Shown here piece by piece: positions 7,029 to 14,373 of a stretch of 16,919 bases of DNA (position 1 is the first letter of the stretch; each line of letters opens with the position of its first letter). Source of the DNA: CAYXVJ01 sp964558445 (GTDB lineage: Bacteria > Bacillota > Clostridia > Saccharofermentanales > Fastidiosipilaceae); the NCBI GenBank assembly GCA_964558445.1, contig CAZLEA010000034.1, positions 1 to 16,919 on the forward strand, written 5' to 3'. The notes beneath the pieces were generated by a model. That model saw only the letters and a program-made list of their open reading frames with translations, was not told the DNA's origin and searched no databases. The position numbers and the translations under genes were made by a program.

Positions 7029-8363
7029 ATGAGTGACTTGGGATTTGAATTAGAGATACTGACGATAGAGGCTGTACGTCGCGGTGGACTGGAGCGTCTC
7101 GCCACGAGGGGCAAAATGGACCTGACAGAAGTCAACCAAACCGTCCGAGAGATTCTGGACTCGGTAGCGAAGACCGGCGATGAAGCCGTGCTCCGCTACA
7201 CCGAATGTTTCGACCGGGCAAGCTTAGTGCCTGAGGAGCTGCAAGTTGAGCCGTATCGAATCGAGGCGGCGCTCGCCACAATCGATCCGGCGCTGCGTTC
7301 CAGTTTGGAGGCAGCGGCAGAGAACATACGCGGCTTCCACGAGGCACAGATGGCAGGACTTACGGATGTCGAGCTAGACGATGGGGCGGGGCGGCGCACG
7401 GCGCTGATCGGCCGTCCGCTGGCTGCTGTGGGCTTGTACGTGCCCGGTGGCACGGCACCGCTGCCGTCGTCCGTATTGATGAACGCAATTCCCGCCAAGG
7501 TCGCGGGTGTAGAGCGCTTGATTCTGTGTACGCCGCCCCAGGCAGATGGGACGATCGCCGATGTGATCTTGGCTGCCGCAGCGATTGCCGGTGTGGACGA
7601 GGTCTATCGGGTCGGCGGTGCGCAGGCGATCGGTGCGATGGCTTACGGGACGAAGACGATTCCCGGCGTCGACAAGATCGTCGGACCGGGAAATATCTAT
7701 GTGAACGCCGCGAAGCGCCAAGTCTTCGGCACGGTCGATATCGATATGTTCGCAGGACCGTCCGAGATCCTGATTCTGGCCGATCTTGAGGCGCCCGCAG
7801 ACTATGTGGCTGCAGATCTGCTCTCGCAAGCGGAACACGATCGCTTGGCATCGGCGATCGCCATCGTGCGGAGCAGGGAACAAGCGGAGGCGATTCGTAC
7901 GGCTGCTCTCAAACGAGCGGCGAGAAGCTCGCGCGCCGAGATACTAGCGGCATCGCTGCGAGACTATGCGGCGATTCTGGTCGTGGATACGGTCGAGGAG
8001 CAGATCGAGCTTGCAAACGAACTGGCCCCCGAGCACTTGGAACTCTGCATGGCTGATGAATCGGCCCTTCGCTTGCTGCCGCAAATAGAGAGTGCCGGTG
8101 CTGTGTTTATCGGCTACCACAGCCCGGAACCGCTCGGCGATTACTGGGCAGGGACGAATCACGTGCTGCCGACCAGCGGTACCGCCCGTTTCTTCTCGCC
8201 GCTGAATTGTGCGGACTTCCGTAAGAAGATCAGTGTAATCCGGTATAGCCGAGAAGCGCTTGAGATGGATGCCGAGCATATTCTGAGGCTTGCAGAGTCG
8301 GAGGGACTAGACTGCCACGCAGCGGCGATACAGGTACGCTTGGAGGAGAAGATAGATGGCTGA
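7029..8363 (+). CDS. hisD: Histidinol dehydrogenase (HisD)
   Basis: HisD performs the last two steps of the pathway, oxidising L-histidinol to L-histidine with two NAD+. The 444-residue protein is full length. The zinc ligands expected from the E. coli enzyme are present as Q267 and H270 (SQAEHD), D371 (GDYWAG) and H430. The catalytic pair E335-H336 lies in APEHLE. The signature IVGPGNIYVNAAKRQVFG is intact. The ATG at 7029 has AGGTAGGG upstream. The gene begins 10 bases after hisG and overlaps hisC by 8 bases. Confidence 0.97.
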   Translation: MSDLGFELEILTIEAVRRGGLERLATRGKMDLTEVNQTVREILDSVAKTGDEAVLRYTECFDRASLVPEELQVEPYRIEAALATIDPALRSSLEAAAENIRGFHEAQMAGLTDVELDDGAGRRTALIGRPLAAVGLYVPGGTAPLPSSVLMNAIPAKVAGVERLILCTPPQADGTIADVILAAAAIAGVDEVYRVGGAQAIGAMAYGTKTIPGVDKIVGPGNIYVNAAKRQVFGTVDIDMFAGPSEILILADLEAPADYVAADLLSQAEHDRLASAIAIVRSREQAEAIRTAALKRAARSSRAEILAASLRDYAAILVVDTVEEQIELANELAPEHLELCMADESALRLLPQIESAGAVFIGYHSPEPLGDYWAGTNHVLPTSGTARFFSPLNCADFRKKISVIRYSREALEMDAEHILRLAESEGLDCHAAAIQVRLEEKIDG

Positions 8364-9468
8364 GGACAAACGCTATTGGAGCCGGCACGCACAGGCGGTG
8401 AAGCCGTATGTACCGGGCGAGCAGCTAAACGATAGGAACTATATCAAACTCAATACGAACGAGAATCCCTACGGGCCGTCACCGAAGCTTCGGGAGGTCC
8501 TGCAGACGGTAGATCTCGATCGCTTGAGGCTATACCCGGATCCGAACTCGCAAGAACTTCGCGAGAGCATCGGTGCATATTTCGGCTTGACACCTGATTA
8601 TGTGTTTGTGGGTAACGGTTCGGATGAAGTATTGGATTTCGCCTATCGCGCCTTCTTCGATACGGCTGTGACCGACTCAAGGCCGATCCTGGCTCCGGAG
8701 CTGACGTATTCGTTCTATCCTGTTTTTGCAGAGGGGAATCGTATGAACTACGAGACGGTAGCCCTGCAAGAGGACTTCCGAATCGATTGGCGATCTCTGG
8801 TGCGAGACGATGCCCAAGGTGTGATCCTCGCCAACCCCAATGCACCGACGGGTCTGGCGCTTGGCTTAGATGAGCTTCGCTTGCTCCTTCGTGAGCTTGA
8901 ACTACGAGGTCAGTTCTTGATTCTGGATGAAGCGTATATCGATTTCGGAGGAGAGACGGGTGCGCTGCTACTCGATGAATTCTCGAACTTCGTCGTAATT
9001 CAAACCTTCTCTAAGTCCAGGGCCCTGGCCGGACTTCGGCTTGGGTTTGCGATCGGCCGTCCATCCCTGATCTTGGCGCTGGAAACCATGCGTGATATGG
9101 TGAACTCCTATACGGTCGACCGTCTGACACAGGTGCTAGGCCAAGCGGCTATGGATGATTGGGCGTACTTCCAAGCAGGCGTAGAGCGTATCGTGGCCGG
9201 TCGCAAGCGTTTCCGGAAGGCAGCTACCGCCTTGGGTGTACGGGTCTTACCGTCGGATACAAACTTCGTTCTTATGGAAGTACCGGGGCTGACCGGTGAA
9301 GCGGTCTATGGTTTGCTTCGCAAGAGGGGCATACTGGTTCGCTACCTGGCGAATCCTCGCCTCGAGCCCTATGTGCGGGTGACGATCGGCCAAGAGCAGG
9401 AGATGGATGCGGTTTTGGCCGCACTCCAAGAGATTATGATGAGAGAGGGTACCCTAGATGATGAGTAG
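8356..9468 (+). CDS. hisC: Histidinol-phosphate aminotransferase (HisC)
   Basis: HisC is a PLP-dependent fold-type I aminotransferase converting imidazole-acetol phosphate to histidinol phosphate with glutamate as donor. At 370 residues it is of usual size. It shows LNTNENPYGPSP near the N-terminus, ANPNAPTG (about 159-166), ILDEAYIDF (about 189-197) and the PLP-lysine motif TFSKSRALAGLR with K220. The ATG at 8356 lies inside the hisD end with GGAGGAG 7 bases upstream. It overlaps hisB, a sign of tight coupling. Confidence 0.95.
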   Translation: MAEDKRYWSRHAQAVKPYVPGEQLNDRNYIKLNTNENPYGPSPKLREVLQTVDLDRLRLYPDPNSQELRESIGAYFGLTPDYVFVGNGSDEVLDFAYRAFFDTAVTDSRPILAPELTYSFYPVFAEGNRMNYETVALQEDFRIDWRSLVRDDAQGVILANPNAPTGLALGLDELRLLLRELELRGQFLILDEAYIDFGGETGALLLDEFSNFVVIQTFSKSRALAGLRLGFAIGRPSLILALETMRDMVNSYTVDRLTQVLGQAAMDDWAYFQAGVERIVAGRKRFRKAATALGVRVLPSDTNFVLMEVPGLTGEAVYGLLRKRGILVRYLANPRLEPYVRVTIGQEQEMDAVLAALQEIMMREGTLDDE

Positions 9469-10054
9469 AGAGGCGACCGTACGTCGCAGCAGCAAGGAGA
9501 CATCGATAGAGCTTAGTTTAGATTTGGATTTGCCGTACAATGCAGACAATGAGCTGAATACGGGCGTACCCTTCCTCGATCACATGCTTGATCAGATCGG
9601 GCGCCACGGTAACATCTTGCTTCGCGTCAAGGCGGAGGGTGACCTCTGGATCGATGCGCATCACACGGTCGAGGATGTCGGTATCGTGTTGGGTCTGGCG
9701 CTTGCCGAAGCGCTCGGCACGAAGGCGGGCATAAGGCGATATGCACACGCCCGTATACCGCTGGATGAAGCCTTGGCCGATGTGGTCATCGACTTGGCGG
9801 GTCGATCTTATCTCTATTTCTCAGCCGATTTCCCGAGTGCACAAGTAGGCACCTTCGATACGGAATTGGTCGAGGAGTTCTTCCGTGCCGTGGCGATGAA
9901 TGCGAATATGACGCTGCATGCCGAAGTCGTGCGCGGTCGCAATTCGCATCATATGATCGAATCGCTGTTCAAGGCGTTTGCCAGAAGCTTGCGCATGGCA
10001 GTTGCCAAGGACCCGGATATCGATGATATCCCCTCGTCAAAAGGGCTCTTGTAA
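9458..10054 (+). CDS. hisB: Imidazoleglycerol-phosphate dehydratase (HisB)
   Basis: HisB is a Mn2+-dependent enzyme dehydrating imidazole glycerol phosphate to imidazole-acetol phosphate. The 198-residue protein is the monofunctional form with no fused phosphatase, so histidinol-phosphatase must be elsewhere. Metal-binding histidine motifs are present: FLDHML (39-44), DAHHTVED (66-73) and RNSHHMIES (161-169). Two tandem ATGs (9458 and 9461) share the ribosome-binding site GAGAGAGGG; either may be used. It overlaps hisC by 8-11 bases. A 58-base gap with a possible promoter separates it from purC. Confidence 0.96.
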   Translation: MMSREATVRRSSKETSIELSLDLDLPYNADNELNTGVPFLDHMLDQIGRHGNILLRVKAEGDLWIDAHHTVEDVGIVLGLALAEALGTKAGIRRYAHARIPLDEALADVVIDLAGRSYLYFSADFPSAQVGTFDTELVEEFFRAVAMNANMTLHAEVVRGRNSHHMIESLFKAFARSLRMAVAKDPDIDDIPSSKGLL

Positions 10055-10074
10055 GCTCATCGATTCTGTATAAT
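10046..10074 (+). promoter_or_regulatory. Candidate internal promoter before purC
   Basis: A perfect TATAAT is at 10069-10074. The region at -35 is poor (CTCTTG at 10046-10051, 17-base spacer). If used, purC-hisA-hisI-hisE could be transcribed apart from the upstream his genes. I see no purine riboswitch in this short gap. Confidence 0.4.
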
Positions 10075-10112
10075 AGTAGGCAGATGAATCTATAAGAGAG
10101 CGAGTTACTCAA

Positions 10113-11006
10113 ATGACGAAATTATTGGCAGACACTTCCTTTATTGATCTACCCCTCCTATCGAAGGGTAAGGTGCGCGAGATGTATGACCTTGGCGACA
10201 GTATCCTGATGGTGGTCACCGACCGCGTTTCGGCCTTCGACGTCGTCTTCAACGAACTGATCCCCGACAAGGGCGCGGTGCTAAACGGCATCTCCCGCTT
10301 CTGGTTCGAGAAGCTGGCAGACATCGTACCGCATCACATGATCTCCGTGGATCCAAGCGAGTACCCGATGGGACTGAACAAGTACGAAGAGGAGCTTCGG
10401 GGCCGCTCGATGCTCGTCAAGAAGGCGAAGATGCTGCCGGCCGAGTGTATCGTCCGCGGTTATCTGGACGGCTCGGCTCTCAAGGAGTACAAGGCTTCAG
10501 GTGAGGTCGGCGGCCACAAGCTTCCGGAGGGCCTACGCCAAGGCGATCCGTTGCCCGAACCGATCTTCACGCCCTCGACGAAGGTGGACGACGGTCACGA
10601 CGTAAACATCACGGTTGCCGAGCTCGAAGAACTGCTCGGTACCGAGACGGCCCGTGCACTCGAAGAAGCGAGCCTCGCCCTCTACAAGGCGGCAAGCAGC
10701 TACGCCCGTGAGCGCGGCATCATCATCGCGGATAGCAAGTTCGAATTCGGCTACGTCGACGGTGTACTGACGATCGCAGACGAGCTGTTCACACCGGATT
10801 CTTCCAGATTCTGGGAGATCGCCGAGTATGCACCAGGCGGACCGCAGAAGAGTCTGGATAAGCAGTATCTTCGTGATTACCTCGAGACCTTGGATTGGGA
10901 CAAGACGTATCCCGCACCGCCCATCCCCGAATCGGTCATCACTGCCAGCGCCGCCCGTTATCTGGATGCGTATTTGCGTCTAACGGGTGAAGCACTGAAC
11001 TCCTAA
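10113..11006 (+). CDS. purC: SAICAR synthetase (PurC)
   Basis: PurC ligates aspartate to CAIR using ATP to form SAICAR, in de novo purine synthesis. Recognisable motifs are the ATP-binding LSKGKVREMYDLGD, VTDRVSAFDVV, ECIVRGYLDGSALKEY, the nucleotide/metal segment IIADSKFEFG, DELFTPDSSRFW and QKSLDKQYLRDYLE. The 297-residue length is the longer form, versus about 240 for the short bacterial form. The start is the ATG at 10113; the purine-rich GAGAGCGAG upstream is a modest ribosome-binding site. It lies between hisB and hisA, where hisH is often found, and runs into hisA with only 21 bases between and no terminator. Confidence 0.96.
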   Translation: MTKLLADTSFIDLPLLSKGKVREMYDLGDSILMVVTDRVSAFDVVFNELIPDKGAVLNGISRFWFEKLADIVPHHMISVDPSEYPMGLNKYEEELRGRSMLVKKAKMLPAECIVRGYLDGSALKEYKASGEVGGHKLPEGLRQGDPLPEPIFTPSTKVDDGHDVNITVAELEELLGTETARALEEASLALYKAASSYARERGIIIADSKFEFGYVDGVLTIADELFTPDSSRFWEIAEYAPGGPQKSLDKQYLRDYLETLDWDKTYPAPPIPESVITASAARYLDAYLRLTGEALNS

Positions 11007-11027
11007 GGAGAAGAAAGCAGGTTCCTC

Positions 11028-11744
11028 ATGATCATCTACCCCGCAATCGATTTGCTAGATGGCTATGCCGTCCGACTCCGCCAAGGCAATTATGATGAAG
11101 TGACACGCTTCCATCACGATCCCCTGGCGCAAGTCCGAGCGTTCGAAGAGGCGGGGGCCACCTGGCTGCATCTGGTCGATCTGGATGCGGCGAAGGGGGA
11201 GGGACAGAGCAATCGCAAGTTAATCGAGACGATATGTGAAGCAACAAGCCTGCGAGTCCAAATCGGCGGAGGCATCAGAAGTATGGCGGATATCGAACGC
11301 TTATTGGAGCTTGGCGCAAGCCGCCTGATTCTCGGTACCGCTGCCGTGACCGATCCGGACTTCCTGCGAGAAGCGCTGCTGAGAGGAGCAGATGAGATCG
11401 CCGTCGGCATCGATGCGCTGCATGGCTCGGTGCGTGTTCAAGGATGGACGCAGGATTCGGGTTTAGAGCTCATGGCGTTTGGCACCCAAATGGCAGAGCT
11501 TGGTGTGAAACGGATTATCTACACGGATATCAGCCGTGACGGTGAGCTTGGCGGCCCGAACCTGGAGATGTGCAGAACGTTGCAGGATCGACTCGGGATT
11601 GAGGTCATACTCTCCGGTGGTGTCAGTCGCATGGAGGATCTGCGCATGGCCAAGGCCTATGGGCTCTCGGGCGCTATTGTTGGCAAGGCGATCTATGAAG
11701 GGCATATCGATCTTGCCCAAGCAGTCTTGGAGTTTGGCGTATGA
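11028..11744 (+). CDS. hisA: ProFAR isomerase (HisA)
   Basis: HisA isomerises ProFAR to PRFAR, the substrate of HisH/HisF. The 238-residue protein is a full (beta/alpha)8 barrel with catalytic D8 (YPAIDLL) and D129 (AVGIDA). The phosphate-binding segments IGGGIR (79-84) and LSGGVS are present. HisA rather than HisF is shown by the N-terminus (IIYPAIDLLDGYAVRL) and the YTDISRDG segment. AGCAGG lies about 5 bases before the ATG; a stronger AAGGAG is further away (11005-11010). It overlaps hisI by 4 bases. Confidence 0.95.
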   Translation: MIIYPAIDLLDGYAVRLRQGNYDEVTRFHHDPLAQVRAFEEAGATWLHLVDLDAAKGEGQSNRKLIETICEATSLRVQIGGGIRSMADIERLLELGASRLILGTAAVTDPDFLREALLRGADEIAVGIDALHGSVRVQGWTQDSGLELMAFGTQMAELGVKRIIYTDISRDGELGGPNLEMCRTLQDRLGIEVILSGGVSRMEDLRMAKAYGLSGAIVGKAIYEGHIDLAQAVLEFGV

Positions 11745-12091
11745 CACACAGCGTGAGAGATCGACCCGATTTGTGGTCTAAGCTTAAGGTAGCACAGACA
11801 GGCCTCGTGCCCGTGATTACGGTATCCGACCGTGACGGTGAGGTCTTGATGCTGGCTTATATGGACGAGGAAGCGTTCGGGAAGACGATGGAGACGGGCC
11901 TGATGCACTACCACAGTCGTAGCAGAAATCAATTATGGCTGAAGGGCGAGACCTCGGGAAACGTACAGAGAGTCGTAAGCGCACGAATCGACTGCGATGC
12001 AGACACACTTTTGTTTCGCATAGACGAAGCGGGTCCTGCCTGTCACACGGGTCGAAGAACTTGCTTCTACCGTACATTGGATGAATTATAA
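11741..12091 (+). CDS. hisI: Phosphoribosyl-AMP cyclohydrolase (HisI)
   Basis: HisI opens the adenine ring of phosphoribosyl-AMP, the third step of histidine synthesis. At 116 residues it is the monofunctional enzyme. The expected zinc cysteines C85, C101 and C108 have family spacing (16 and 7), and the Mg2+ motif DCDAD is at 84-88. WLKGETSG and GPACHTGRRTCF are characteristic. The ATG overlaps the hisA stop (ATGA). hisE follows as a separate gene rather than as a fused HisIE. Confidence 0.96.
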   Translation: MTHSVRDRPDLWSKLKVAQTGLVPVITVSDRDGEVLMLAYMDEEAFGKTMETGLMHYHSRSRNQLWLKGETSGNVQRVVSARIDCDADTLLFRIDEAGPACHTGRRTCFYRTLDEL

Positions 12092-12126
12092 GAAGACGGA
12101 CATGGATGTCCGGCGGAGGAACGAAT

Positions 12127-12417
12127 ATGAGTAATCTGGGCCATATCATTGATGAATTATATGAAGTAGTTAAGGAGCGCAAGGCCACACCCAAGGACGG
12201 TTCTTATACCAACTATCTCTTGGATAAGGGAATCGACAAGATCTGCAAGAAGATCGGTGAGGAGAGCACGGAAGTCGTGATTGCCGTCAAGAATAAGTCA
12301 AGAGAAGAGATTGTCTACGAGACGTCGGATCTGATTTATCACTTAGTGGTTATGATGGGTGAGATGGGCGTAACGCCGGAAGAAATCTACCTGGAACTGA
12401 AGAATCGCAGAGGCTGA
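12127..12417 (+). CDS. hisE: Phosphoribosyl-ATP pyrophosphatase (HisE)
   Basis: HisE hydrolyses phosphoribosyl-ATP to phosphoribosyl-AMP and pyrophosphate. It is an all-alpha MazG-superfamily protein of 96 residues. The metal-binding EExxE (45-49, in KIGEESTEVVIA) and ExxD (65-68, in ETSDLIYHL) are intact. I chose ATG 12127 because GGAGGA lies 6 bases upstream and the protein then begins just before the conserved helix. An in-frame ATG at 12106 lacks a site and would add seven unconserved residues. It is the last his gene; no strong terminator is seen before the rpmG promoter. Confidence 0.95.
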   Translation: MSNLGHIIDELYEVVKERKATPKDGSYTNYLLDKGIDKICKKIGEESTEVVIAVKNKSREEIVYETSDLIYHLVVMMGEMGVTPEEIYLELKNRRG

Positions 12418-12432
12418 CAAGGATACATTTAC

Positions 12433-12462
12433 TTGACAAATTTGTAGCAGGGGTGCTATAAT
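12433..12462 (+). promoter_or_regulatory. Promoter of rpmG-secE-nusG
   Basis: TTGACA (12433-12438) and TATAAT (12457-12462) are both perfect, with an 18-base spacer and an extended -10 (TGC before TATAAT). A perfect palindrome ACAAATTTGT (12436-12445) overlaps the -35. The start point would be near 12469. Confidence 0.85.
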
Positions 12463-12471
12463 TTCGTAGCT

Positions 12472-12492
12472 GTGCCCTCAGGGCATTATTTT
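12472..12492 (+). terminator. Small hairpin plus T-tract at the rpmG start point
   Basis: GTGCCC (12472-12477) pairs with GGGCAT (12481-12486) round a 3-base loop, followed by TATTTTTT. It may end the his operon read-through, or act as a 5' stem-loop on the rpmG mRNA. The stem is short, so the terminator call is weak. Confidence 0.4.
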
Positions 12493-12525
12493 TTGTGCAA
12501 ATGATTCACGTGGAGGAATACAATT

Positions 12526-12693
12526 ATGGCAGCTAAAGCCGGTGTCAGAGACAAGATCACTCTTGCTTGCGACGAGTGTAAGCAGAGGAACTATATCACC
12601 AAGAAGAACAAGAGGAATACCCCCGACCGTTTGGAAATGAAGAAGTATTGCCGCTTCTGCAAGAAGCATACTGTTCATCGTGAAACGAAGTAA
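12526..12693 (+). CDS. rpmG: 50S ribosomal protein L33 (RpmG)
   Basis: A 55-residue basic protein of the large subunit, of normal L33 length. Two CxxC pairs (C15/C18 and C42/C45) form a zinc ribbon, so this is the zinc-binding form. Motifs such as ITLACDECKQRNYITKKNKRNTPDRLEMKKYC match L33. The ATG at 12526 has TGGAGGAA about 7 bases upstream. It starts the L33-SecE-NusG unit common in Bacillota; the secE ribosome-binding site overlaps its stop. Confidence 0.96.
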   Translation: MAAKAGVRDKITLACDECKQRNYITKKNKRNTPDRLEMKKYCRFCKKHTVHRETK

Positions 12694-12702
12694 GGTGTAA
12701 GA

Positions 12703-13074
12703 ATGGCTAAGAACAATCAGAAGCAGGCGAAGAACACGAAGAAGAAGGCTAAGGTCGGTTTCTTCACGAAGTTTAAGAAGTTTGTCCGTGATTTGAAGTC
12801 GGAGTTGAAGCGTATCATCTGGCCGAACAAGGAGAAGATGATTCATTCGACTGCCGTTGTCCTTTCCGTGATTATCGCTGCGGTTCTGGTAATCTGGGCT
12901 GTTGACTCACTCGTCAACGGTGTTCTGACCGCCACGGGATTCTACAAGCCGATGAATGTCGAGACACAGGCGACAACCACGCCTGCAACTTCTGCCGGCG
13001 AGGTCGAAGAATCGACAACGGAAGGATCGGTCAGTGTTAGCGATCCGACTGAGGAAGAGAGCAAGAGTGAATGA
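12703..13074 (+). CDS. secE: Preprotein translocase subunit SecE with long C-terminal tail
   Basis: SecE is the clamp subunit of the SecYEG channel in the membrane. The lysine-rich N-terminus (1-20), the amphipathic helix FVRDLKSELKRIIWPNKEKM (27-46) with its conserved W-P, and one transmembrane helix (about 48-72) identify it. The protein is 123 residues, where single-helix SecE proteins are about 60-75. The extra part is a C-terminal Ser/Thr/Glu-rich tail (about 81-123) that should face the outside, given the usual topology. The ribosome-binding site AAGGTG overlaps the rpmG stop. The stop overlaps the nusG start by 4 bases. Confidence 0.95.
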   Translation: MAKNNQKQAKNTKKKAKVGFFTKFKKFVRDLKSELKRIIWPNKEKMIHSTAVVLSVIIAAVLVIWAVDSLVNGVLTATGFYKPMNVETQATTTPATSAGEVEESTTEGSVSVSDPTEEESKSE

Positions 13075-13811
13075 CGAACGATTTGGATCAGAATTTAGAA
13101 TTTGATAAGGATGAAGCAGACGGCACACAAGCCGATGTTTCGTCTGCGTCGACAGATGATGCCGCGCGCTTGTCAAGCGAGGGTGGCAGTGCTTACGAGC
13201 AGATCGCCGGCCCCGAAGATTTCGATCCGGATGTAGTATTGTCCGAAGAGGAGTCGGAGGCTCGCGAAGCCGCCGAGGAATCTGACGATGACGCGCTCTG
13301 GTATGTCATTCATACGTATTCCGGTTACGAGAACAAGGTCAAGATGACGCTCGAACAGATCGTTGAGAACCGCGACATCCACGACATGATCCAAGAGATC
13401 TCTGTCCCGATGGAAGAAGTCGTGGAGATCAAGGACGGTAAGAAGAAGACATCCATGAAGAAGCTCTACCCCGGCTACGTGCTGGTGAAGATGGTTCTGA
13501 CGGATGAGATCTGGTACATCGTACGCAATACGCGTGGTGTGACAGGCTTCGTTGGCCCGAACTCGCGCCCTGTTCCGTTGACAGAAGAAGAGCTTGCGAT
13601 CATGGGCATGACAACCGAGTGGGATCCGATCGTCGATTACGGCGTGGGCGATTCCGTCAAGGTCATCAGCGGCCCCCTGGACGGCTTCATCGGAACCGTC
13701 GAGCACATCAATACAGAGAAGAAGAAGGTCAAGGTCATGGTCTCCATGTTCGGTCGCGAGACACCGGTCGAACTCGAGTTCACGCAAGTGATCAGCCTTC
13801 AGAACGTCTAA
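13071..13811 (+). CDS. nusG: Transcription elongation/antitermination factor NusG with acidic N-terminal extension
   Basis: NusG binds RNA polymerase and modulates pausing, termination and coupling to ribosomes. The NGN domain begins at WYVIHTYSGYENKV (W77), and the KOW domain is GDSVKVISGPLDGFIGTV and onwards. The usual NusG is about 175-180 residues; this one has 246 because about 74 residues precede the NGN domain. In that segment I count about 26 Asp/Glu and 3 Lys/Arg. The ATG overlaps the secE stop (ATGA). Starts nearer the NGN domain would need an ATG/GTG/TTG with a ribosome-binding site, and I see none convincing, so the extension is probably real. Confidence 0.95.
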   Translation: MTNDLDQNLEFDKDEADGTQADVSSASTDDAARLSSEGGSAYEQIAGPEDFDPDVVLSEEESEAREAAEESDDDALWYVIHTYSGYENKVKMTLEQIVENRDIHDMIQEISVPMEEVVEIKDGKKKTSMKKLYPGYVLVKMVLTDEIWYIVRNTRGVTGFVGPNSRPVPLTEEELAIMGMTTEWDPIVDYGVGDSVKVISGPLDGFIGTVEHINTEKKKVKVMVSMFGRETPVELEFTQVISLQNV

Positions 13812-13814
13812 CTA

Positions 13815-13899
13815 GCCGCCAGTCGGCACATGAATTTGCTTATCGGCCGTAATGGCTTAGAGATAAGACGCGCTTACCACATCCACAGGCGAAGTGCGT
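13815..13899 (+). promoter_or_regulatory. Structured leader before rplK (three consecutive hairpins)
   Basis: Between nusG and rplK three stems can be drawn. The first is GCCG/CGGC (13815-13827). The second is CTTATC/GATAAG (13839-13867) with an inner GCC/GGC. The third is ACGCGCTT/AAGTGCGT (13868-13899, one G-U pair). The second and third abut exactly. None has a T-tract. The rplK Shine-Dalgarno follows at 13909. The position suits an L1-type autogenous control site, but I cannot match it to a known consensus. Confidence 0.45.
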
Positions 13900-13923
13900 A
13901 AATATATTGGGAGGTGGATACAC

Positions 13924-14352
13924 ATGGCAAAGAAGATTACCGGGTACGTTAAACTACAAATACCCGCAGGTAAGGCCACACCAGCACCACCGGTAGGACC
14001 AGCCCTTGGACAACACGGTATTTCGATTCCGCAGTTTGTCAAGGAATTCAATGAGAGAACAGCTAAGGACGCGGGCCTCATCATTCCTGTAGTTATTACA
14101 GTGTTTGCAGACCGCTCATACACTTTCATTACGAAGACTCCTCCGGTTCCGGTTTTGCTGAAGAATGCAATGAAGCTCGATAAGGGCTCCGGACGTCCGA
14201 ACCGTGATAAGGTCGGAACAATCAAGATGTCGGAAGTTCGTCGCATTGCTGAGATCAAGCTCGTCGACACCAACGCATCTGACCTCGACTCTTGCGCACG
14301 CATGGTAGCCGGTACGGCTCGCAGCATGGGCATCGTCGTTGAAGAAGACTAA
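13924..14352 (+). CDS. rplK: 50S ribosomal protein L11 (RplK)
   Basis: L11 forms the base of the L7/L12 stalk and part of the GTPase-associated centre. The 142-residue protein begins MAKKITGYVKLQIPAGKATPAPPVGPALGQHG, with its proline-rich linker, and has the C-terminal RNA-binding domain with GTARSMGI. I chose ATG 13924, with GGGAGGTGG upstream, over an in-frame start at 13894 that adds 10 atypical residues and overlaps the leader hairpin. It is followed by rplA after 21 bases. Confidence 0.97.
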   Translation: MAKKITGYVKLQIPAGKATPAPPVGPALGQHGISIPQFVKEFNERTAKDAGLIIPVVITVFADRSYTFITKTPPVPVLLKNAMKLDKGSGRPNRDKVGTIKMSEVRRIAEIKLVDTNASDLDSCARMVAGTARSMGIVVEED

Positions 14353-14373
14353 TTACGGAAGGAGAGTGTAGAA

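Noticed and set aside
10055..10112. Purine riboswitch before purC
   Set aside because: The gap is 58 bases, too short for an aptamer plus expression platform, and no aptamer core is visible.
13173..13787. 204-codon open frame antisense to nusG
   Set aside because: His/Asp-rich artefact of the acidic nusG codons read backwards; no motif or start signal.
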